This document shows positions 45,949 to 56,482 of a stretch of DNA of 64,000 nt, one piece after another. Each line of letters begins with the position of its first letter. Position 1 is the stretch's first letter. The stretch covers positions 124,001 through 188,000 of the forward strand of contig NZ_JAMWYS010000058.1 in NCBI RefSeq assembly GCF_023914155.1. The letters are read 5' to 3'. The DNA comes from Solitalea agri. GTDB lineage: Bacteria > Bacteroidota > Bacteroidia > Sphingobacteriales > Sphingobacteriaceae. Under the pieces are notes generated by a model that saw nothing but the letters and a program-made list of their open reading frames with translations, did not search any database and had not been told where the DNA came from. The translations under genes were made by a program, and so were the position numbers.

Positions 45949-47349
45949 TTAATTAAAATTCCCCATTGCTTTTTGAAGATCAATCCATGCAAGGATCGCA
46001 TCATAAACAGCCGTATAATAGTTATTTTGTGAAGTTCGCAAATCAGATTCGGCGGTGGTCACTTCTAAACTTGAACCCACCCCCTGACTGTATTTAATCT
46101 TGCTTACGCGAACAACTTCTGAGGCCAAATCCATGTTTTTACGCTGATTCTCCACCTGATCTTTATTATTTTGAAACGTAATTGCATTTGCTTTAAGATC
46201 AAGTTCCAATGAATTTTTCAACTGTGTCATATCATTCACTGTTTTATTCAAATTGAACTTAGCCTGATTTATACGTTGCTTACGTTGCCCGCTGCTCCAA
46301 ATTGGAATGGTAAAGTTTACTCCAACGATATTAGTTGGGAAAAACTTTTTAAATGTATCATAAAAAGCATCGTTTTGCCCGGTTTGTCCAAAGCTGGCAT
46401 AAGCACCTACGGATGGAACATATGCTAATTTATAACGTTTTAAATCGTACTCCAGCAACTGTTTCTGAGTTTGTAACATCGAGTATTCTATTCTGTTTTC
46501 AACCTTCACTCCCTCAAGAACTGGAAGCGTAGCATCTAGCTTCATATCCTCCAACTTCTCATTTACCGTCAGTTGCTCTCCAATTGGCATACCCATCTGG
46601 AATTTCAACAAATTGGTATTAAGCTCCGACATACGATCGAGATTGCGTTTCTGCGTTTCAGCATTATTTAATAACACCTGTAAACGGTCCAAATCAATTT
46701 TCTCTACCATTCCTGATTTATTCAGGGCATCGGTTTGCTTTAATGTTTCTTTTAAACGATCAATGGTTGATTCCAATGTATTCTGAAATGCATTGTAAAC
46801 AATAACATTGTAATATGCTTTTGAAACAGCAATTCTTGTATCAATCTCTGTGCGCTTTACATTTTTCGACGACAGTTCTCTATATACTCCGGCTGCTTTA
46901 AGCCCCATTAAATAAGTTCCGTCAAAAAGTAATTGAGAGACTTGAATAGTTCCAGTCAAGATATTCTTAGGCTGAAAACTAATATTCATAGTTGGAGGAA
47001 CATCCGCTGGTATATCAACCGTCTGACCACTACCGTCTTTTACTCCCTCTTCATTCAATATGGAATACAAACCATATGCTGGATTAGAAAAAGGAAAAAC
47101 AGGTGTATTAATAAAATGCTGAAAGCTAACAGTTCCATCAACTTGAGGCAAACCAATAGCTATGGTTTCTTTTACTTTCGATTTTGCAATCTCTTCATCC
47201 AGTTTTGCATTCTGTAAATTGGTTTGATGTGTGTATGCATAGTTCAGACAATCCTCCAGTTTAAAAACATGGGTTTGCGGCTGTTCCTGAGCCAGAACAG
47301 TGCTTGTTGTCATGATACCTGCAATAATCAGTGTTAGTATAGGTTTCAT
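45949..47349 (-). CDS. TolC-like outer-membrane efflux protein
   Basis: A 466-residue outer-membrane efflux protein with a signal peptide ending at TTSTVLAQ. The two repeats of long alpha-helical hairpin are seen (for example KIDLDRLQVLLNNAETQKRN and SLEVTTAESDLRTSQNNYY). It forms the exit duct of the efflux pump. It is 25 bases upstream of the adaptor gene and 9 bases after the TetR gene. Confidence 0.95.
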   Translation of the reverse strand: MKPILTLIIAGIMTTSTVLAQEQPQTHVFKLEDCLNYAYTHQTNLQNAKLDEEIAKSKVKETIAIGLPQVDGTVSFQHFINTPVFPFSNPAYGLYSILNEEGVKDGSGQTVDIPADVPPTMNISFQPKNILTGTIQVSQLLFDGTYLMGLKAAGVYRELSSKNVKRTEIDTRIAVSKAYYNVIVYNAFQNTLESTIDRLKETLKQTDALNKSGMVEKIDLDRLQVLLNNAETQKRNLDRMSELNTNLLKFQMGMPIGEQLTVNEKLEDMKLDATLPVLEGVKVENRIEYSMLQTQKQLLEYDLKRYKLAYVPSVGAYASFGQTGQNDAFYDTFKKFFPTNIVGVNFTIPIWSSGQRKQRINQAKFNLNKTVNDMTQLKNSLELDLKANAITFQNNKDQVENQRKNMDLASEVVRVSKIKYSQGVGSSLEVTTAESDLRTSQNNYYTAVYDAILAWIDLQKAMGNFN

Positions 47350-47358
47350 ATAATTGTT

Positions 47359-47985
47359 TTATTCTTCTTCGGTTACTTGTAAATACTTGTTTATTAATTT
47401 ATGGCCTTTAAGTGTTGCAACCCCATGCATAAAATGTTCGGTGAGCTGATATTGTACATCACTGATATTAAAGCGAGTTGATGGATAATAAAGTGGATTA
47501 AAAACACTCGACACTTGTATTACTCTTGTATGAGCCAAAATTTCAAGATTAATTTCTTTTCGATAAATGCCATGATCAACACCTTTTTTGAGATTTTTCA
47601 GAATGCAGTTGTACATGTACTCATTCTTAAATTCCTCAAACAAACTCCAGGCATTTGAATGATACTTCTGCAAATCATAAAACATGCTTGGATTAACCGG
47701 TCGAAGCATTTTTTCAATCTGATCGAGCATCAAAAAGATCTCATGGATCGGATCTTTACTTTTCAATTCGCATGACGACATTTCATCCTGATGAGTTTTA
47801 AGAACAGTACTCATTAACTGTGTTACCAAATCATCTTTATCATTATAATAGAGATAGATGGTTTTTTTCGACATGGCCAACTCACGGGCTATATCGTCCA
47901 TAGTTATACTCTTTACTCCATAAGTACTAAATAACTTATAAGATGCTTCGAGTATTCGCTGACGTTGGAGTTCTTCTTTTTCCAT
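47359..47985 (-). CDS. TetR-family regulator of the efflux operon
   Basis: A 208-residue TetR regulator. The N-terminal helix-turn-helix covers about residues 24-46 (ITMDDIARELAMSKKTIYLYY). The C-terminal ligand domain is divergent, as usual. It is the first gene of the efflux operon, 9 bases before the tolC-like gene, and so probably controls its own transcript. The upstream inverted repeat is a likely operator. Confidence 0.92.
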   Translation of the reverse strand: MEKEELQRQRILEASYKLFSTYGVKSITMDDIARELAMSKKTIYLYYNDKDDLVTQLMSTVLKTHQDEMSSCELKSKDPIHEIFLMLDQIEKMLRPVNPSMFYDLQKYHSNAWSLFEEFKNEYMYNCILKNLKKGVDHGIYRKEINLEILAHTRVIQVSSVFNPLYYPSTRFNISDVQYQLTEHFMHGVATLKGHKLINKYLQVTEEE

Positions 47986-47992
47986 TTCATAT

Positions 47993-48030
47993 CAAAACTA
48001 TGGAAACAATTTTAAACTCAAAAGTTTCCA
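47993..48030 (-). promoter_or_regulatory. efflux-operon promoter with overlapping inverted repeat (putative TetR operator)
   Basis: On the minus strand TTTG (48022-48019) is followed after 18 bases by TAGTTTTG (48000-47993), close to the full Bacteroidota consensus. The box ends 7 bases from the tetR ATG. Inverted arms TGGAAAC (48001-48007) and GTTTCCA (48024-48030) flank the -33 box, and a third GTTTCC is at 48033-48038. TetR proteins usually bind such palindromes over their own promoter. Confidence 0.6.
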
Positions 48031-48192
48031 ATGTTTCCGTCACACCATTTTTACATGTATTAAACAATAAATGTTTGAACACCCTAGAAACTCAACCATT
48101 AATAATCGCTTTAGATAAAATGGAAATGCAGGTTATGCAAATAAATTCCTGATTTTTTGGCATCTTTGCGCTTTCAAAAAATCGTTCCTTTT

Positions 48193-49536
48193 ATGTTGGT
48201 AAATACACTTACGGCAATCTCCCCTGTTGATGGCCGCTATAGAAATGCTACTCATGAACTTGCCGCTTATTTTTCAGAAGCCGCTTTAATCGAATACCGC
48301 GTTCGTGTTGAAATTGAATACTTTATTGCTTTATGTGAACTTCCTATTCCGCAATTAGCTGACTTCGATAAATCGAAATATGAGGAGTTAAGGGCTATCT
48401 ATAATGAATTTAGTGAGGATGATGCTGAACAAATAAAAGAGATCGAGAAAACAACTAACCACGACGTAAAAGCCGTTGAATATTTTATCAAAGAACAATT
48501 CGATAACCTGGGCTTAGAAAAGTACAAGGAGTTTATTCACTTTGGTTTAACGTCTCAGGATATAAACAATACGGCGACTCCATTAATGCTTAAACATGCT
48601 ATTGAGCGCGTTTATTTACCAGAGTTCAATAAATTAATTGTTCGTTTAAAAGAATTACGTGATGAATGGGCTGAAATTTCGATGATGGCTCGTACACACG
48701 GACAACCGGCCTCTCCTACTAAACTGGGAAAAGAGATTGGTGTATTCATTGAGCGATTTGAAGCTCAGTTAAACTTATTCAAACAAATTCCATACTCTGC
48801 AAAATTTGGAGGAGCTACCGGTAACTTTAATGCGCATAAAGCAGCCTATCCAGCTACCGATTGGATTGCCTTTGGGAATAATTTTGTTAACGAACAATTA
48901 GACCTGCATCGTTCACAATTAACCACTCAAATTGAACATTACGATAATTTTGCCGCTCATTGCGACAATCTTAAACGTATCAACAATATTTTAATTGACC
49001 TTGACCGTGATTTCTGGACGTATATTTCCATGAATTATTTCCGTCAGAAAATCAAAGCAGGAGAAATTGGGTCATCGGCTATGCCTCACAAGGTTAACCC
49101 TATCGATTTCGAAAACTCTGAAGGAAACCTGGGTATTGCCAATGCATTGCTAGAGCACTTCGCTGCAAAACTTCCTATTTCTCGTCTACAACGTGATTTA
49201 ACCGACTCAACAGTATTACGTAATATCGGAGTTCCATTAGCTCATACAGTAATTGCCTTTAAAGCCACTTTAAAAGGACTCAACAAGTTATTGTTAGATA
49301 AAGCTACCATAGATACCGACTTAAACAATAACTGGGCGGTTGTTGCTGAAGCAATTCAAACGGTACTTCGTCGTGAAGGTTATCCTAAACCATATGAAGC
49401 GTTAAAGGAATTAACTCGTACCAACGAGCAGATTAACGAAAAAAGTATCAAGAATTTTATTGATGGCCTAAATGTAAGTGATGCTGTTAAAGAAGAGTTG
49501 CGCATGTTTAGTCCACACTCATATACAGGTTATTAA
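48193..49536 (+). CDS. purB: adenylosuccinate lyase
   Basis: PurB cleaves SAICAR and adenylosuccinate, two steps of purine synthesis. From the start at 48193 (MLVNTLTAISPVDGRYRN) the protein is 447 residues, the normal form. The longer frame from 48157 would put the start inside the promoter-like sequence (GCATCTTTGC), so it is not used. The fumarase-superfamily signature GSSAMPHKVNPIDFEN and the general-base region TSQDINNTA are intact. A strong terminator follows. Confidence 0.96.
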   Translation: MLVNTLTAISPVDGRYRNATHELAAYFSEAALIEYRVRVEIEYFIALCELPIPQLADFDKSKYEELRAIYNEFSEDDAEQIKEIEKTTNHDVKAVEYFIKEQFDNLGLEKYKEFIHFGLTSQDINNTATPLMLKHAIERVYLPEFNKLIVRLKELRDEWAEISMMARTHGQPASPTKLGKEIGVFIERFEAQLNLFKQIPYSAKFGGATGNFNAHKAAYPATDWIAFGNNFVNEQLDLHRSQLTTQIEHYDNFAAHCDNLKRINNILIDLDRDFWTYISMNYFRQKIKAGEIGSSAMPHKVNPIDFENSEGNLGIANALLEHFAAKLPISRLQRDLTDSTVLRNIGVPLAHTVIAFKATLKGLNKLLLDKATIDTDLNNNWAVVAEAIQTVLRREGYPKPYEALKELTRTNEQINEKSIKNFIDGLNVSDAVKEELRMFSPHSYTGY

Positions 49537-49565
49537 TTTCAACGATAAATTTATCAGAATAATTT

Positions 49566-49602
49566 AAACGCGGCTGTTCAATAATGAACAGCCGCGTTTT
49601 TT
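49566..49602 (+). terminator. terminator of purB
   Basis: Perfect 15-base arms (AAACGCGGCTGTTCA and complement) with a 4-base loop and a T-run. Confidence 0.92.
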
Positions 49603-49667
49603 GATCCTATTTAAAGGGTATTATTTTTTAAGAAATCAAAGCCTGGTTAGCTAACTTTTATTTCTTA

Positions 49668-50540
49668 TTAATTGTAGGCTGCATAACCCTCATAAACAGG
49701 ATTAGTTGCACCTGAACTTAAAAGTCCATAATCAATCCAAAAGTAACCGTTTAAGCCCCAGCCCGTTCCCCACGAATTTTGTACCTTAAAAGCCTGCTTG
49801 GCATCGTCATAGCCCATTATCGCTACGGCATGTCCTCCATATGATCTTCCAGATTTCTTTTTCCAAACCCAACCGCTTTTACCCATGTTATAAAAACTGT
49901 CATCAACCGTAAATCCAATTAGCACTGGTACATTTGAGCTCACAAGTGTTTTTACATCAGTGATATTTTTATAATTAACTGTTCCCCAGCTAGTAATCTT
50001 ATGTGTACTAGCCGCTTGAGTTTGTTGAGACGTAGGCAGAATGTTACACAAACCATCCTGATAAGGCATTTCAGTAAGGCTGCACACTCCTTGATTTTTT
50101 AGAACGTTTAAATTGTCAGAAAAGTAAGTACCCGCACTACAATCACTCGATGAGTTAACTTGATTGTAAACATAAGCAGGGCTTCTTTGTGCTGCAGGAT
50201 AAGCCATACCATCAAAATTATGCTCAAATGAACTTGTTGCAGCATAAGCAGTTGCCCATGATGTACATGATGATTCACCTCCTTGATCTCCAGGAGTTGG
50301 CATATCAATAAAATAACTAGTAGGAACATCTTCTGTTGCGTTTACACCTTCCACTCGTTTCTTTCTTAGGGCATTTACATCTATTTTCTGAAAACTGTTA
50401 TACTTTTCAGCAGTTTGAAATAATAAGCCTAAGGCATGGTGAGTGTTTTCCGATGGTTGATTAATGGAATCGCTTTCTTTGCGACAAGAAGCTACAGCTA
50501 GTAAGGCAACTGCACTTAGAAGGTAAAAGCTTTTTTTCAT
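49668..50540 (-). CDS. papain-like (C1-family) cysteine peptidase lipoprotein
   Basis: A 290-residue lipoprotein (LLAVASCRKESD, Cys19). The catalytic set of the C1 family is present in order: Q86 in DQGGES, the nucleophile C92 in SCTSWATAYA, H237 in YGGHAVAIMGYDD and N255 in VQNSWGTGWG. Residues 20-75 may act as a short propeptide. It is probably exposed on the cell surface or in the periplasm. The substrate is unknown. It converges with purB. Confidence 0.9.
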   Translation of the reverse strand: MKKSFYLLSAVALLAVASCRKESDSINQPSENTHHALGLLFQTAEKYNSFQKIDVNALRKKRVEGVNATEDVPTSYFIDMPTPGDQGGESSCTSWATAYAATSSFEHNFDGMAYPAAQRSPAYVYNQVNSSSDCSAGTYFSDNLNVLKNQGVCSLTEMPYQDGLCNILPTSQQTQAASTHKITSWGTVNYKNITDVKTLVSSNVPVLIGFTVDDSFYNMGKSGWVWKKKSGRSYGGHAVAIMGYDDAKQAFKVQNSWGTGWGLNGYFWIDYGLLSSGATNPVYEGYAAYN

Positions 50541-50938
50541 TTTTAAATTGGTTAGTAAATTATGCCTACTCTATACAATTTTCGGCTTCCTTGATTGTTA
50601 ACAATACCTTTGGCTTAATTGTAAATTTCTTTTTATTGTATTCCTTCAATATTTACATAATATTTATAAAAACATGATTTTTAACTCCTTATGATACTCT
50701 AAATGTAATTTGTGTTAAGTGTATGTTAAAGTTTTTATCAATATCTGTTGTATACCTGTTAATATTTCATTAATTGTAACAACCGAGTTACAGCCAACTA
50801 CAACTAATCTGTTATAAAGAAGTGACAGAAAGTATAAACAGGAATGAAGTCTGGACTAGAATAAAGGCACAAAAAAGCGGCAATCGCCTTTAAAATCTGT
50901 AGACAGCCACTTTATTTCTCATAGAAACTCATAAAAAA
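50541..50938. other. non-coding interval between serA and the peptidase gene
   Basis: About 400 bases with no supported gene. It is AT-rich near the peptidase start. Minor inverted repeats occur, none strong enough to call an RNA gene. It should hold the promoter of the peptidase gene. Confidence 0.4.
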
Positions 50939-50959
50939 AGGCTGCCTTTTGGGCAGCCT
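50939..50959 (-). terminator. terminator after serA
   Basis: Arms AGGCTGCC and GGCAGCCT with a 5-base loop; on the minus strand a U-run follows. It closes the serC-serA transcript. Confidence 0.88.
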
Positions 50960-50982
50960 GCAATATATTAAACTAAATCTTT

Positions 50983-51933
50983 CTAGTTTTTAAAGAAGTC
51001 GATGATCAAATTGGCCAATTCAGTACCAATACGCTCCTGCGCTTCAACAGTTGATGCTCCAATATGCGGAGTCAAGGAAATTCGTGGATGAGTTAACAAT
51101 GCTCCTAATGGCTTAGGTTCGTTTTCGAAAACATCCAAACCTGCAAATGCAATTTTGCCACTTTCTAAAGCCGTCAATAATGCCGATTCGTCAATTACCC
51201 CACCGCGAGATGCATTAACAACGAAGGCTCCATTCTTCATTTGTGCGAATTCTTCTGCACCTAACTCTGGTTTTTCAACCGCCGGCGTATGCACTGAAAT
51301 GAAATCACTGTTTTTCAACAACTCTTCTTTGGTAGCTACTTTAACATGAAGTTTAACTTTTGAAGCGCCCATGAAAGTAAGCTCAACTTCAGGATTAAAC
51401 TCATATAAGTCGTAGGCTAAAACTTCCATGCCTAAACCCAATGCAATTTTTGCCACTTCACGACCTATACGTCCAAAGCCTAAAATACCAATGGTTTTAC
51501 CACGAAGCTCAATTCCTTTTGTATAAGCTTTTTTTAGATCATTAAACTGAGTGTTGCCTTCTACCGGCATTTTACGATTTGCATCCTGTAAAAAACGTAC
51601 CCCAGTAAATAAGTGTGCGAAAACTAATTCAGCTACAGAAAGAGATGAAGAAGCAGGCGTATTAACAACAGCCAAGCCTTTTCCTCTGGCATACTCAACG
51701 TCGATATTGTCCATACCAACTCCACCGCGTCCAATTAATTTAATGTTCGGACAAGCATCGATTAAATCTTTACGAACTTTAGTTGCCGATCGAACGGTGA
51801 TAGCATCGTATTCATTTAAACGTGAAGCCAATTGATCTTGAGGAATGTTTTGTGTATCAACGGTATGTCCGGCACGTTCCAACATGGCTTTGCCAATTGG
51901 ATCGATACCATCGTTTGCTAATATTTTTGCCAT
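50983..51933 (-). CDS. serA: D-3-phosphoglycerate dehydrogenase, short form
   Basis: SerA oxidises 3-phosphoglycerate, the first step of serine synthesis. The 316 residues form the D-isomer dehydrogenase catalytic unit, without the C-terminal ACT domain that gives serine feedback in Escherichia coli. The NAD loop is GFGRIG (152-157); catalytic residues are R243 (NASRGGVIDE), E272 (FENEP) and H290 (TPHIGASTVEAQ). It lies 27 bases after serC on the same strand, so both serine steps are cotranscribed. Confidence 0.94.
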   Translation of the reverse strand: MAKILANDGIDPIGKAMLERAGHTVDTQNIPQDQLASRLNEYDAITVRSATKVRKDLIDACPNIKLIGRGGVGMDNIDVEYARGKGLAVVNTPASSSLSVAELVFAHLFTGVRFLQDANRKMPVEGNTQFNDLKKAYTKGIELRGKTIGILGFGRIGREVAKIALGLGMEVLAYDLYEFNPEVELTFMGASKVKLHVKVATKEELLKNSDFISVHTPAVEKPELGAEEFAQMKNGAFVVNASRGGVIDESALLTALESGKIAFAGLDVFENEPKPLGALLTHPRISLTPHIGASTVEAQERIGTELANLIIDFFKN

Positions 51934-51960
51934 ATATAGGTCAATGAAAATTTAGTTCGA

Positions 51961-53028
51961 TTATTTTTTTAATTGCTCAAATTGCTGCATTATACTTACC
52001 AAATGATCTACACTTGATTGAGGTAATGCATTGTAAATAGATGCACGGAAACCACCAACGCTTCTATGACCTTTCAACCCTACGATATCAGCTTTTTTAG
52101 CAAAGTCAAGGAATTCTTTTTCAATGTCGGCATTGTCCATTACAAAGCATACATTCATTCTTGAACGATCTTCAACTGCGCAAGTACCTTTAAACAATGG
52201 ATTTCTATCAATCTCAGCATATAAAGTAGCAGCTTTTTTGTTATTGATTTTTTCCATAGCTGCCACACCTCCTTGCTCTTTCACCCAACGCAAGGTTAAC
52301 ATTGCAACATAAATAGCAAATACAGGAGGCGTGTTATACATTGATCCATTATCAATATGTAACTGATAATTAAACATTGCAGGAATCTTACGTTCAATTT
52401 TACCTAAAAGCTCTTTTTTAACTACAGCCAAAGCAACACCGGCGGCACCCATGTTCTTCTGTGCACCAGCATAGATCAACCCGAATTTATTGGCGTCGAA
52501 TACACGGCTGAAAATATCAGACGACATATCGCTCACCAATGGAACTGGTGATTCAGGGAATTCATGCAACTGCGTACCGTAAATAGTATTGTTCGATGTT
52601 ACATGGAAATATTTTGCATCAGTTGGTATAGAATACTCTTTGGGAATATAAGTGTAGTTTGCCTCTTTAGATGATGCCACAACGTTTACATTTCCAAAAA
52701 ATTTAGCCTCTTTAATTGCTTTGCTAGCCCAAGTTCCTGAATCCAGATAAGCCGCTGTTTCTCCCTCTCCTAATAAATTATAAGGCACCATAGCAAACTG
52801 AGTACTTGCACCACCATGCAAAAAGGTGATGGCGTAATCATCATTAAGATTCAGTAATTCTTTAACTAAACTACAAGCCTCGGAAACAACGGATTCAAAG
52901 TCGGCAGTACGATGGGATATCTCTAAAATCGATAATCCACTGTTATTAAAATTCAAAACTGCTTCTGCAGCTTGTTTAAGTACTTCCTGCGGTAAAATAC
53001 CAGGACCGGCTCCGAAATTGTGTTTCAT
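51961..53028 (-). CDS. serC: phosphoserine aminotransferase
   Basis: A 355-residue PLP enzyme for the second step of serine synthesis, and probably pyridoxine synthesis. It starts [14 protein letters not shown], and the PLP-binding Lys is K191 ([11 protein letters not shown]). It is the first gene of the serC-serA operon; the third enzyme, serB, is not in the window. Confidence 0.97.
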   Translation of the reverse strand: MKHNFGAGPGILPQEVLKQAAEAVLNFNNSGLSILEISHRTADFESVVSEACSLVKELLNLNDDYAITFLHGGASTQFAMVPYNLLGEGETAAYLDSGTWASKAIKEAKFFGNVNVVASSKEANYTYIPKEYSIPTDAKYFHVTSNNTIYGTQLHEFPESPVPLVSDMSSDIFSRVFDANKFGLIYAGAQKNMGAAGVALAVVKKELLGKIERKIPAMFNYQLHIDNGSMYNTPPVFAIYVAMLTLRWVKEQGGVAAMEKINNKKAATLYAEIDRNPLFKGTCAVEDRSRMNVCFVMDNADIEKEFLDFAKKADIVGLKGHRSVGGFRASIYNALPQSSVDHLVSIMQQFEQLKK

Positions 53029-53098
53029 GATTTTTACTTAAGATTATTAATTTAACAGTTTAACATTGCTATTTCTAACAATTACTAGTTATTATTGA

Positions 53099-53106
53099 CA
53101 AATTTA
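53099..53106 (-). promoter_or_regulatory. putative -7 box for serC-serA
   Basis: TAAATTTG on the minus strand, an exact consensus match 70 bases ahead of serC. No good -33 box was seen. Confidence 0.4.
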
Positions 53107-53180
53107 TCAATTATAAACTAATATTTTAAAAAAAGTTCAATTATTAGAATAAATAGGTGCTTATGATGAAAAAATTAAAA

Positions 53181-53212
53181 AGATATTCCGTCATATCAAT
53201 AACGGAATATCT
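53181..53212 (-). terminator. distant hairpin downstream of rpe
   Basis: Perfect 11-base arms (AGATATTCCGT and complement) with a 10-base loop; a U-rich run follows on the minus strand. It lies 205 bases beyond the rpe stop, leaving a long 3' region with nothing recognisable in it. The interval 53029-53416 holds only this hairpin and the serC promoter. Confidence 0.5.
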
Positions 53213-53416
53213 CAATCAAATATCAAATAGATTTTAGGAACAAAGCTATTCCTTACTAATGAATAAATAAATCAAACAAGGTAGATATATCCGAAACTCA
53301 AAATCTATATAATCAATAGATTTAAAACCAAATCCTGTTTATACAATTGATTATCTTCTTATTACGATAAATTCTTAACTGTTATAAAAACAAGATTCAA
53401 AATTATGACAAACCGA

Positions 53417-54088
53417 TTAGGCTTGTAGAGCTTCGATGTTTATTTTCTTTAATTCGGCAATTTCTGCAATAGGATCTTCGGCTGAGAAAACAGCATTACC
53501 TGCCACCAAGGCATTAGCTCCTGCTTTCAATAATGCAGCTGTGTTATGTTTATTTACGCCTCCGTCAACTTCAATGATCACAGTGGCATTTTTACGCTCG
53601 CATAATTGACGTAAGGTTCTGATCTTTTCATAGGTATTCTCAATGAACTTTTGTCCGCCAAAACCAGGATTTACCGACATGATCAGTACCAAGTCAAGAT
53701 CATTGATAATATCTTCTAAAACATTTACCGGAGTATGCGGATTAAGGGCTACCCCTGCTTTCATACCCAGCTCTTTAATTTTACTTACAGTACGATGCAA
53801 GTGAGTACAAGCTTCGTAATGAACGGTTAAAATAGAAGCACCTGCTTTTTTAAAATCTTCCAAGTAACGATCAGGGTCAACAATCATCAAATGAACATCC
53901 AATGGTTTTTTAGCATGATGATTTACAGCGGTTACCACCGGAAATCCAAATGATATATTCGGTACAAATACACCGTCCATAACATCCACATGAAACCAGT
54001 CGGCGCTGCTTTCGTTGATCATTTCTACATCATCTTGTAAGTTGGCAAAATCAGCCGATAAAATTGAAGGAGCAATTATATGTTTCAT
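53417..54088 (-). CDS. rpe: ribulose-phosphate 3-epimerase
   Basis: Rpe interconverts ribulose 5-phosphate and xylulose 5-phosphate in the pentose phosphate pathway. The start at 54088 (MKHIIAPSILSADFANL) matches the family; the longer frame to 54109 adds seven unconserved residues. Metal and catalytic motifs: WFHVDVMDGVFVPN, HYEACTH, VNPGFGGQKF and VDGGV. It is 223 residues, a normal TIM-barrel length. Confidence 0.96.
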   Translation of the reverse strand: MKHIIAPSILSADFANLQDDVEMINESSADWFHVDVMDGVFVPNISFGFPVVTAVNHHAKKPLDVHLMIVDPDRYLEDFKKAGASILTVHYEACTHLHRTVSKIKELGMKAGVALNPHTPVNVLEDIINDLDLVLIMSVNPGFGGQKFIENTYEKIRTLRQLCERKNATVIIEVDGGVNKHNTAALLKAGANALVAGNAVFSAEDPIAEIAELKKINIEALQA

Positions 54089-54145
54089 TTTGTTTTGTTT
54101 TGAAAACAAATTATCCTAATTGATAATGTGTTTTTCATTCTGGCG

Positions 54146-54153
54146 CAAAAGTA
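54146..54153 (-). promoter_or_regulatory. putative -7 box for rpe
   Basis: TACTTTTG on the minus strand, 57 bases ahead of the rpe start. No convincing -33 box. Confidence 0.4.
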
Positions 54154-54247
54154 CTCAATGTATTGTTCATTAAGTAGATTAAATCAAAATTCAACTTGCA
54201 ATAACTCTAAACATTGATTGTTTATAAACCAGAATATAAAGACAAAA

Positions 54248-54276
54248 AAAACGCCTTAGCTAAGCCAAGGCGTTTT
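54248..54276 (-). terminator. terminator of pnp
   Basis: Arms AAAACGCCTT and AAGGCGTTTT with a 9-base loop; a U-run follows on the minus strand. Confidence 0.9.
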
Positions 54277-54295
54277 CGTATTTGCATTTATCAGC

Positions 54296-56482
54296 TTATT
54301 GAGGCTGATTGTTGTTGGTGTTTTCTTTCTTTTCGCCAGCCGGACGCTCAGGACGAGGGATTAAAACTTTGCGTGACAATTTAAGTTTGCCTGTTTTCTT
54401 ATCGATATCAAGCAATTTAACTTTAATTTTCTCACCAATTTCTAAAACGCCATCCATGGTTTCAAAACGTTTCCAGTCAATTTCTGAAATGTGCAATAAA
54501 CCATCTTTACCCGGTAAAATCTCAACAAAAGCACCGAAAGGCTGAATGTTTTTAACTGTACCTTCATAAACTTCGCCGATTTCAGGAACTGTAGTAATTC
54601 CTTTGATCTTAGCCACCGCTCTGTCAACACTTTCTTTTTCAGTACCAAAGATTTGAACTTTACCAAATTCGCCAACTTCTTCGATATTGATGGTTGCGCC
54701 AGTTTCGCGTTGCATTTCCTGAATTACTTTACCACCTGGGCCTATTACAGCACCAATAAACTCACGAGGAATCAACATTTCGATAATACGTGGAGCATGA
54801 GGTTTGTAATCTTCGCGTGGAGCAGATAAGGTTTTATTCATTTCACCCAAGATATGTAAACGGCCCTCACGAGCTTGGTTTAATGCTTGAGTTAATGTTT
54901 CGTATGATAAACCGTCAATCTTAATGTCCATTTGGCAAGCAGTAATACCATTAGCAGTACCGGTTACTTTAAAGTCCATATCACCTAAATGATCTTCATC
55001 ACCTAAGATATCTGATAAAATAGCGAATTTACCGGTTTCACTGTCGGAGATTAACCCCATTGCAATACCAGAAACAGATCCTTTAAGCTTAATACCTGCA
55101 TCTAATAAGGCTAAAGTACCAGCACAAACGGTAGCCATTGATGAAGAACCGTTAGATTCTAAAATATCAGAAACGATACGGATAGTATAAGGATTATCGC
55201 CTTCAACAGGTAATACTTGTTTCAATGCGCGCATGGCAAGGTTACCATGACCCACTTCACGACGACCCGGACCGCGGTTAGGACGAACTTCACCAGTTGA
55301 GAAACCAGGGAAATTATAATGCAATAAGAATTTGTTATAACCGAAGAAAATAGCTCCATCGATCATTTGCTCATCATCTTTAGCACCTAATGTTACAGTT
55401 GTTAAAGATTGCGTTTCACCACGAGTAAACACAGCTGAACCATGAGCAGCAGGTAAATAATCAACTTCTGACCAAATAGGACGAACTTGAGTTACGCTAC
55501 GACCATCTAAACGAACACCTTCGTTTAAGATCATATTACGCATTGCTTCTTTTTCGATATCGTGATAGTAACGTTTAATAAGCATTTTCGTTACCTCATC
55601 TAAACCATCTTCGCCTTTTTCAGCAGTTACTTTTTCAATAAAGGCATCACGTACTGCTTTAAAAGCAACTCCGCGTTCATCTTTACTGGTACCACCTTTA
55701 GCTACTTCGTAAATTTGAGCATAAAGTTCTTCTCTGATGCGGTTTTTAAGATCGGCATCATTGTCTTCGTGGTTATATTCACGTTTAGGCTTGTTGCCTG
55801 TTAATTCACGTAATTCTAATTGAGCCTGAACCTGAATTTTGATAGCATTGTGGCCAACTTGAATCGCCTCAATCATATCTTGTTCTGAACACTCTTTCAT
55901 CTCCCCTTCCATCATTACGATGTCTTTTGCAGAACCGGCAAGCATGATATCCATATCAGCTAATTCCAATTCTTTAATAGTAGGGTTTACAACAAATTTA
56001 CCATCGATACGAGCAACACGAACTTCAGAGATTGGACCATTAAATGGAATATCACTGATAGTAATTGCAGCAGAAGCAGCTAATGCAGCTAATGCATCCG
56101 GCATAATATCTTTATCAGCAGAAATCAAGCTGATCATTACCTGAGTATCAGCATGATAATCATCAGGAAACAAAGGACGTAATGCACGGTCAACTAAACG
56201 GCTAATTAATACTTCATAATCGGAAAGACGAGCTTCACGACGTAAAAAACCACCAGGAATACGACCGGCAGATGCATATTTTTCTTGATAATCTACAGAC
56301 AACGGTAAAAAATCGGTACCTGGTTTAGCTTCTTGAGCCGAAACAACAGTAGCCAATAACATGGTATCACCCATTTTCACCACTACACTGCCATCAGCCT
56401 GCTTAGCCAGTTTACCTGTTTCGATTGATACTAGTCTTCCATCACCAATATCAAACGTTTTTGTAATTCCAATTTGCGACAT
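54296..56482 (-). CDS. pnp: polyribonucleotide nucleotidyltransferase (PNPase)
   Basis: A 728-residue trimeric 3'-5' phosphorolytic exoribonuclease of RNA decay. Two RNase PH domains are followed by a KH domain ([19 protein letters not shown], near residues 560-580) and an S1 domain ([19 protein letters not shown]). The C-terminus is short and Asn/Gln-rich. It lies downstream of rpsO on the same strand, the order common to many bacteria, but a terminator separates them here. Confidence 0.97.
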   Translation of the reverse strand: MSQIGITKTFDIGDGRLVSIETGKLAKQADGSVVVKMGDTMLLATVVSAQEAKPGTDFLPLSVDYQEKYASAGRIPGGFLRREARLSDYEVLISRLVDRALRPLFPDDYHADTQVMISLISADKDIMPDALAALAASAAITISDIPFNGPISEVRVARIDGKFVVNPTIKELELADMDIMLAGSAKDIVMMEGEMKECSEQDMIEAIQVGHNAIKIQVQAQLELRELTGNKPKREYNHEDNDADLKNRIREELYAQIYEVAKGGTSKDERGVAFKAVRDAFIEKVTAEKGEDGLDEVTKMLIKRYYHDIEKEAMRNMILNEGVRLDGRSVTQVRPIWSEVDYLPAAHGSAVFTRGETQSLTTVTLGAKDDEQMIDGAIFFGYNKFLLHYNFPGFSTGEVRPNRGPGRREVGHGNLAMRALKQVLPVEGDNPYTIRIVSDILESNGSSSMATVCAGTLALLDAGIKLKGSVSGIAMGLISDSETGKFAILSDILGDEDHLGDMDFKVTGTANGITACQMDIKIDGLSYETLTQALNQAREGRLHILGEMNKTLSAPREDYKPHAPRIIEMLIPREFIGAVIGPGGKVIQEMQRETGATINIEEVGEFGKVQIFGTEKESVDRAVAKIKGITTVPEIGEVYEGTVKNIQPFGAFVEILPGKDGLLHISEIDWKRFETMDGVLEIGEKIKVKLLDIDKKTGKLKLSRKVLIPRPERPAGEKKENTNNNQPQ

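Noticed and set aside
48157-48192. Upstream start for purB
   Set aside because: The added 12 residues are not conserved and the ATG lies within a promoter-like sequence.
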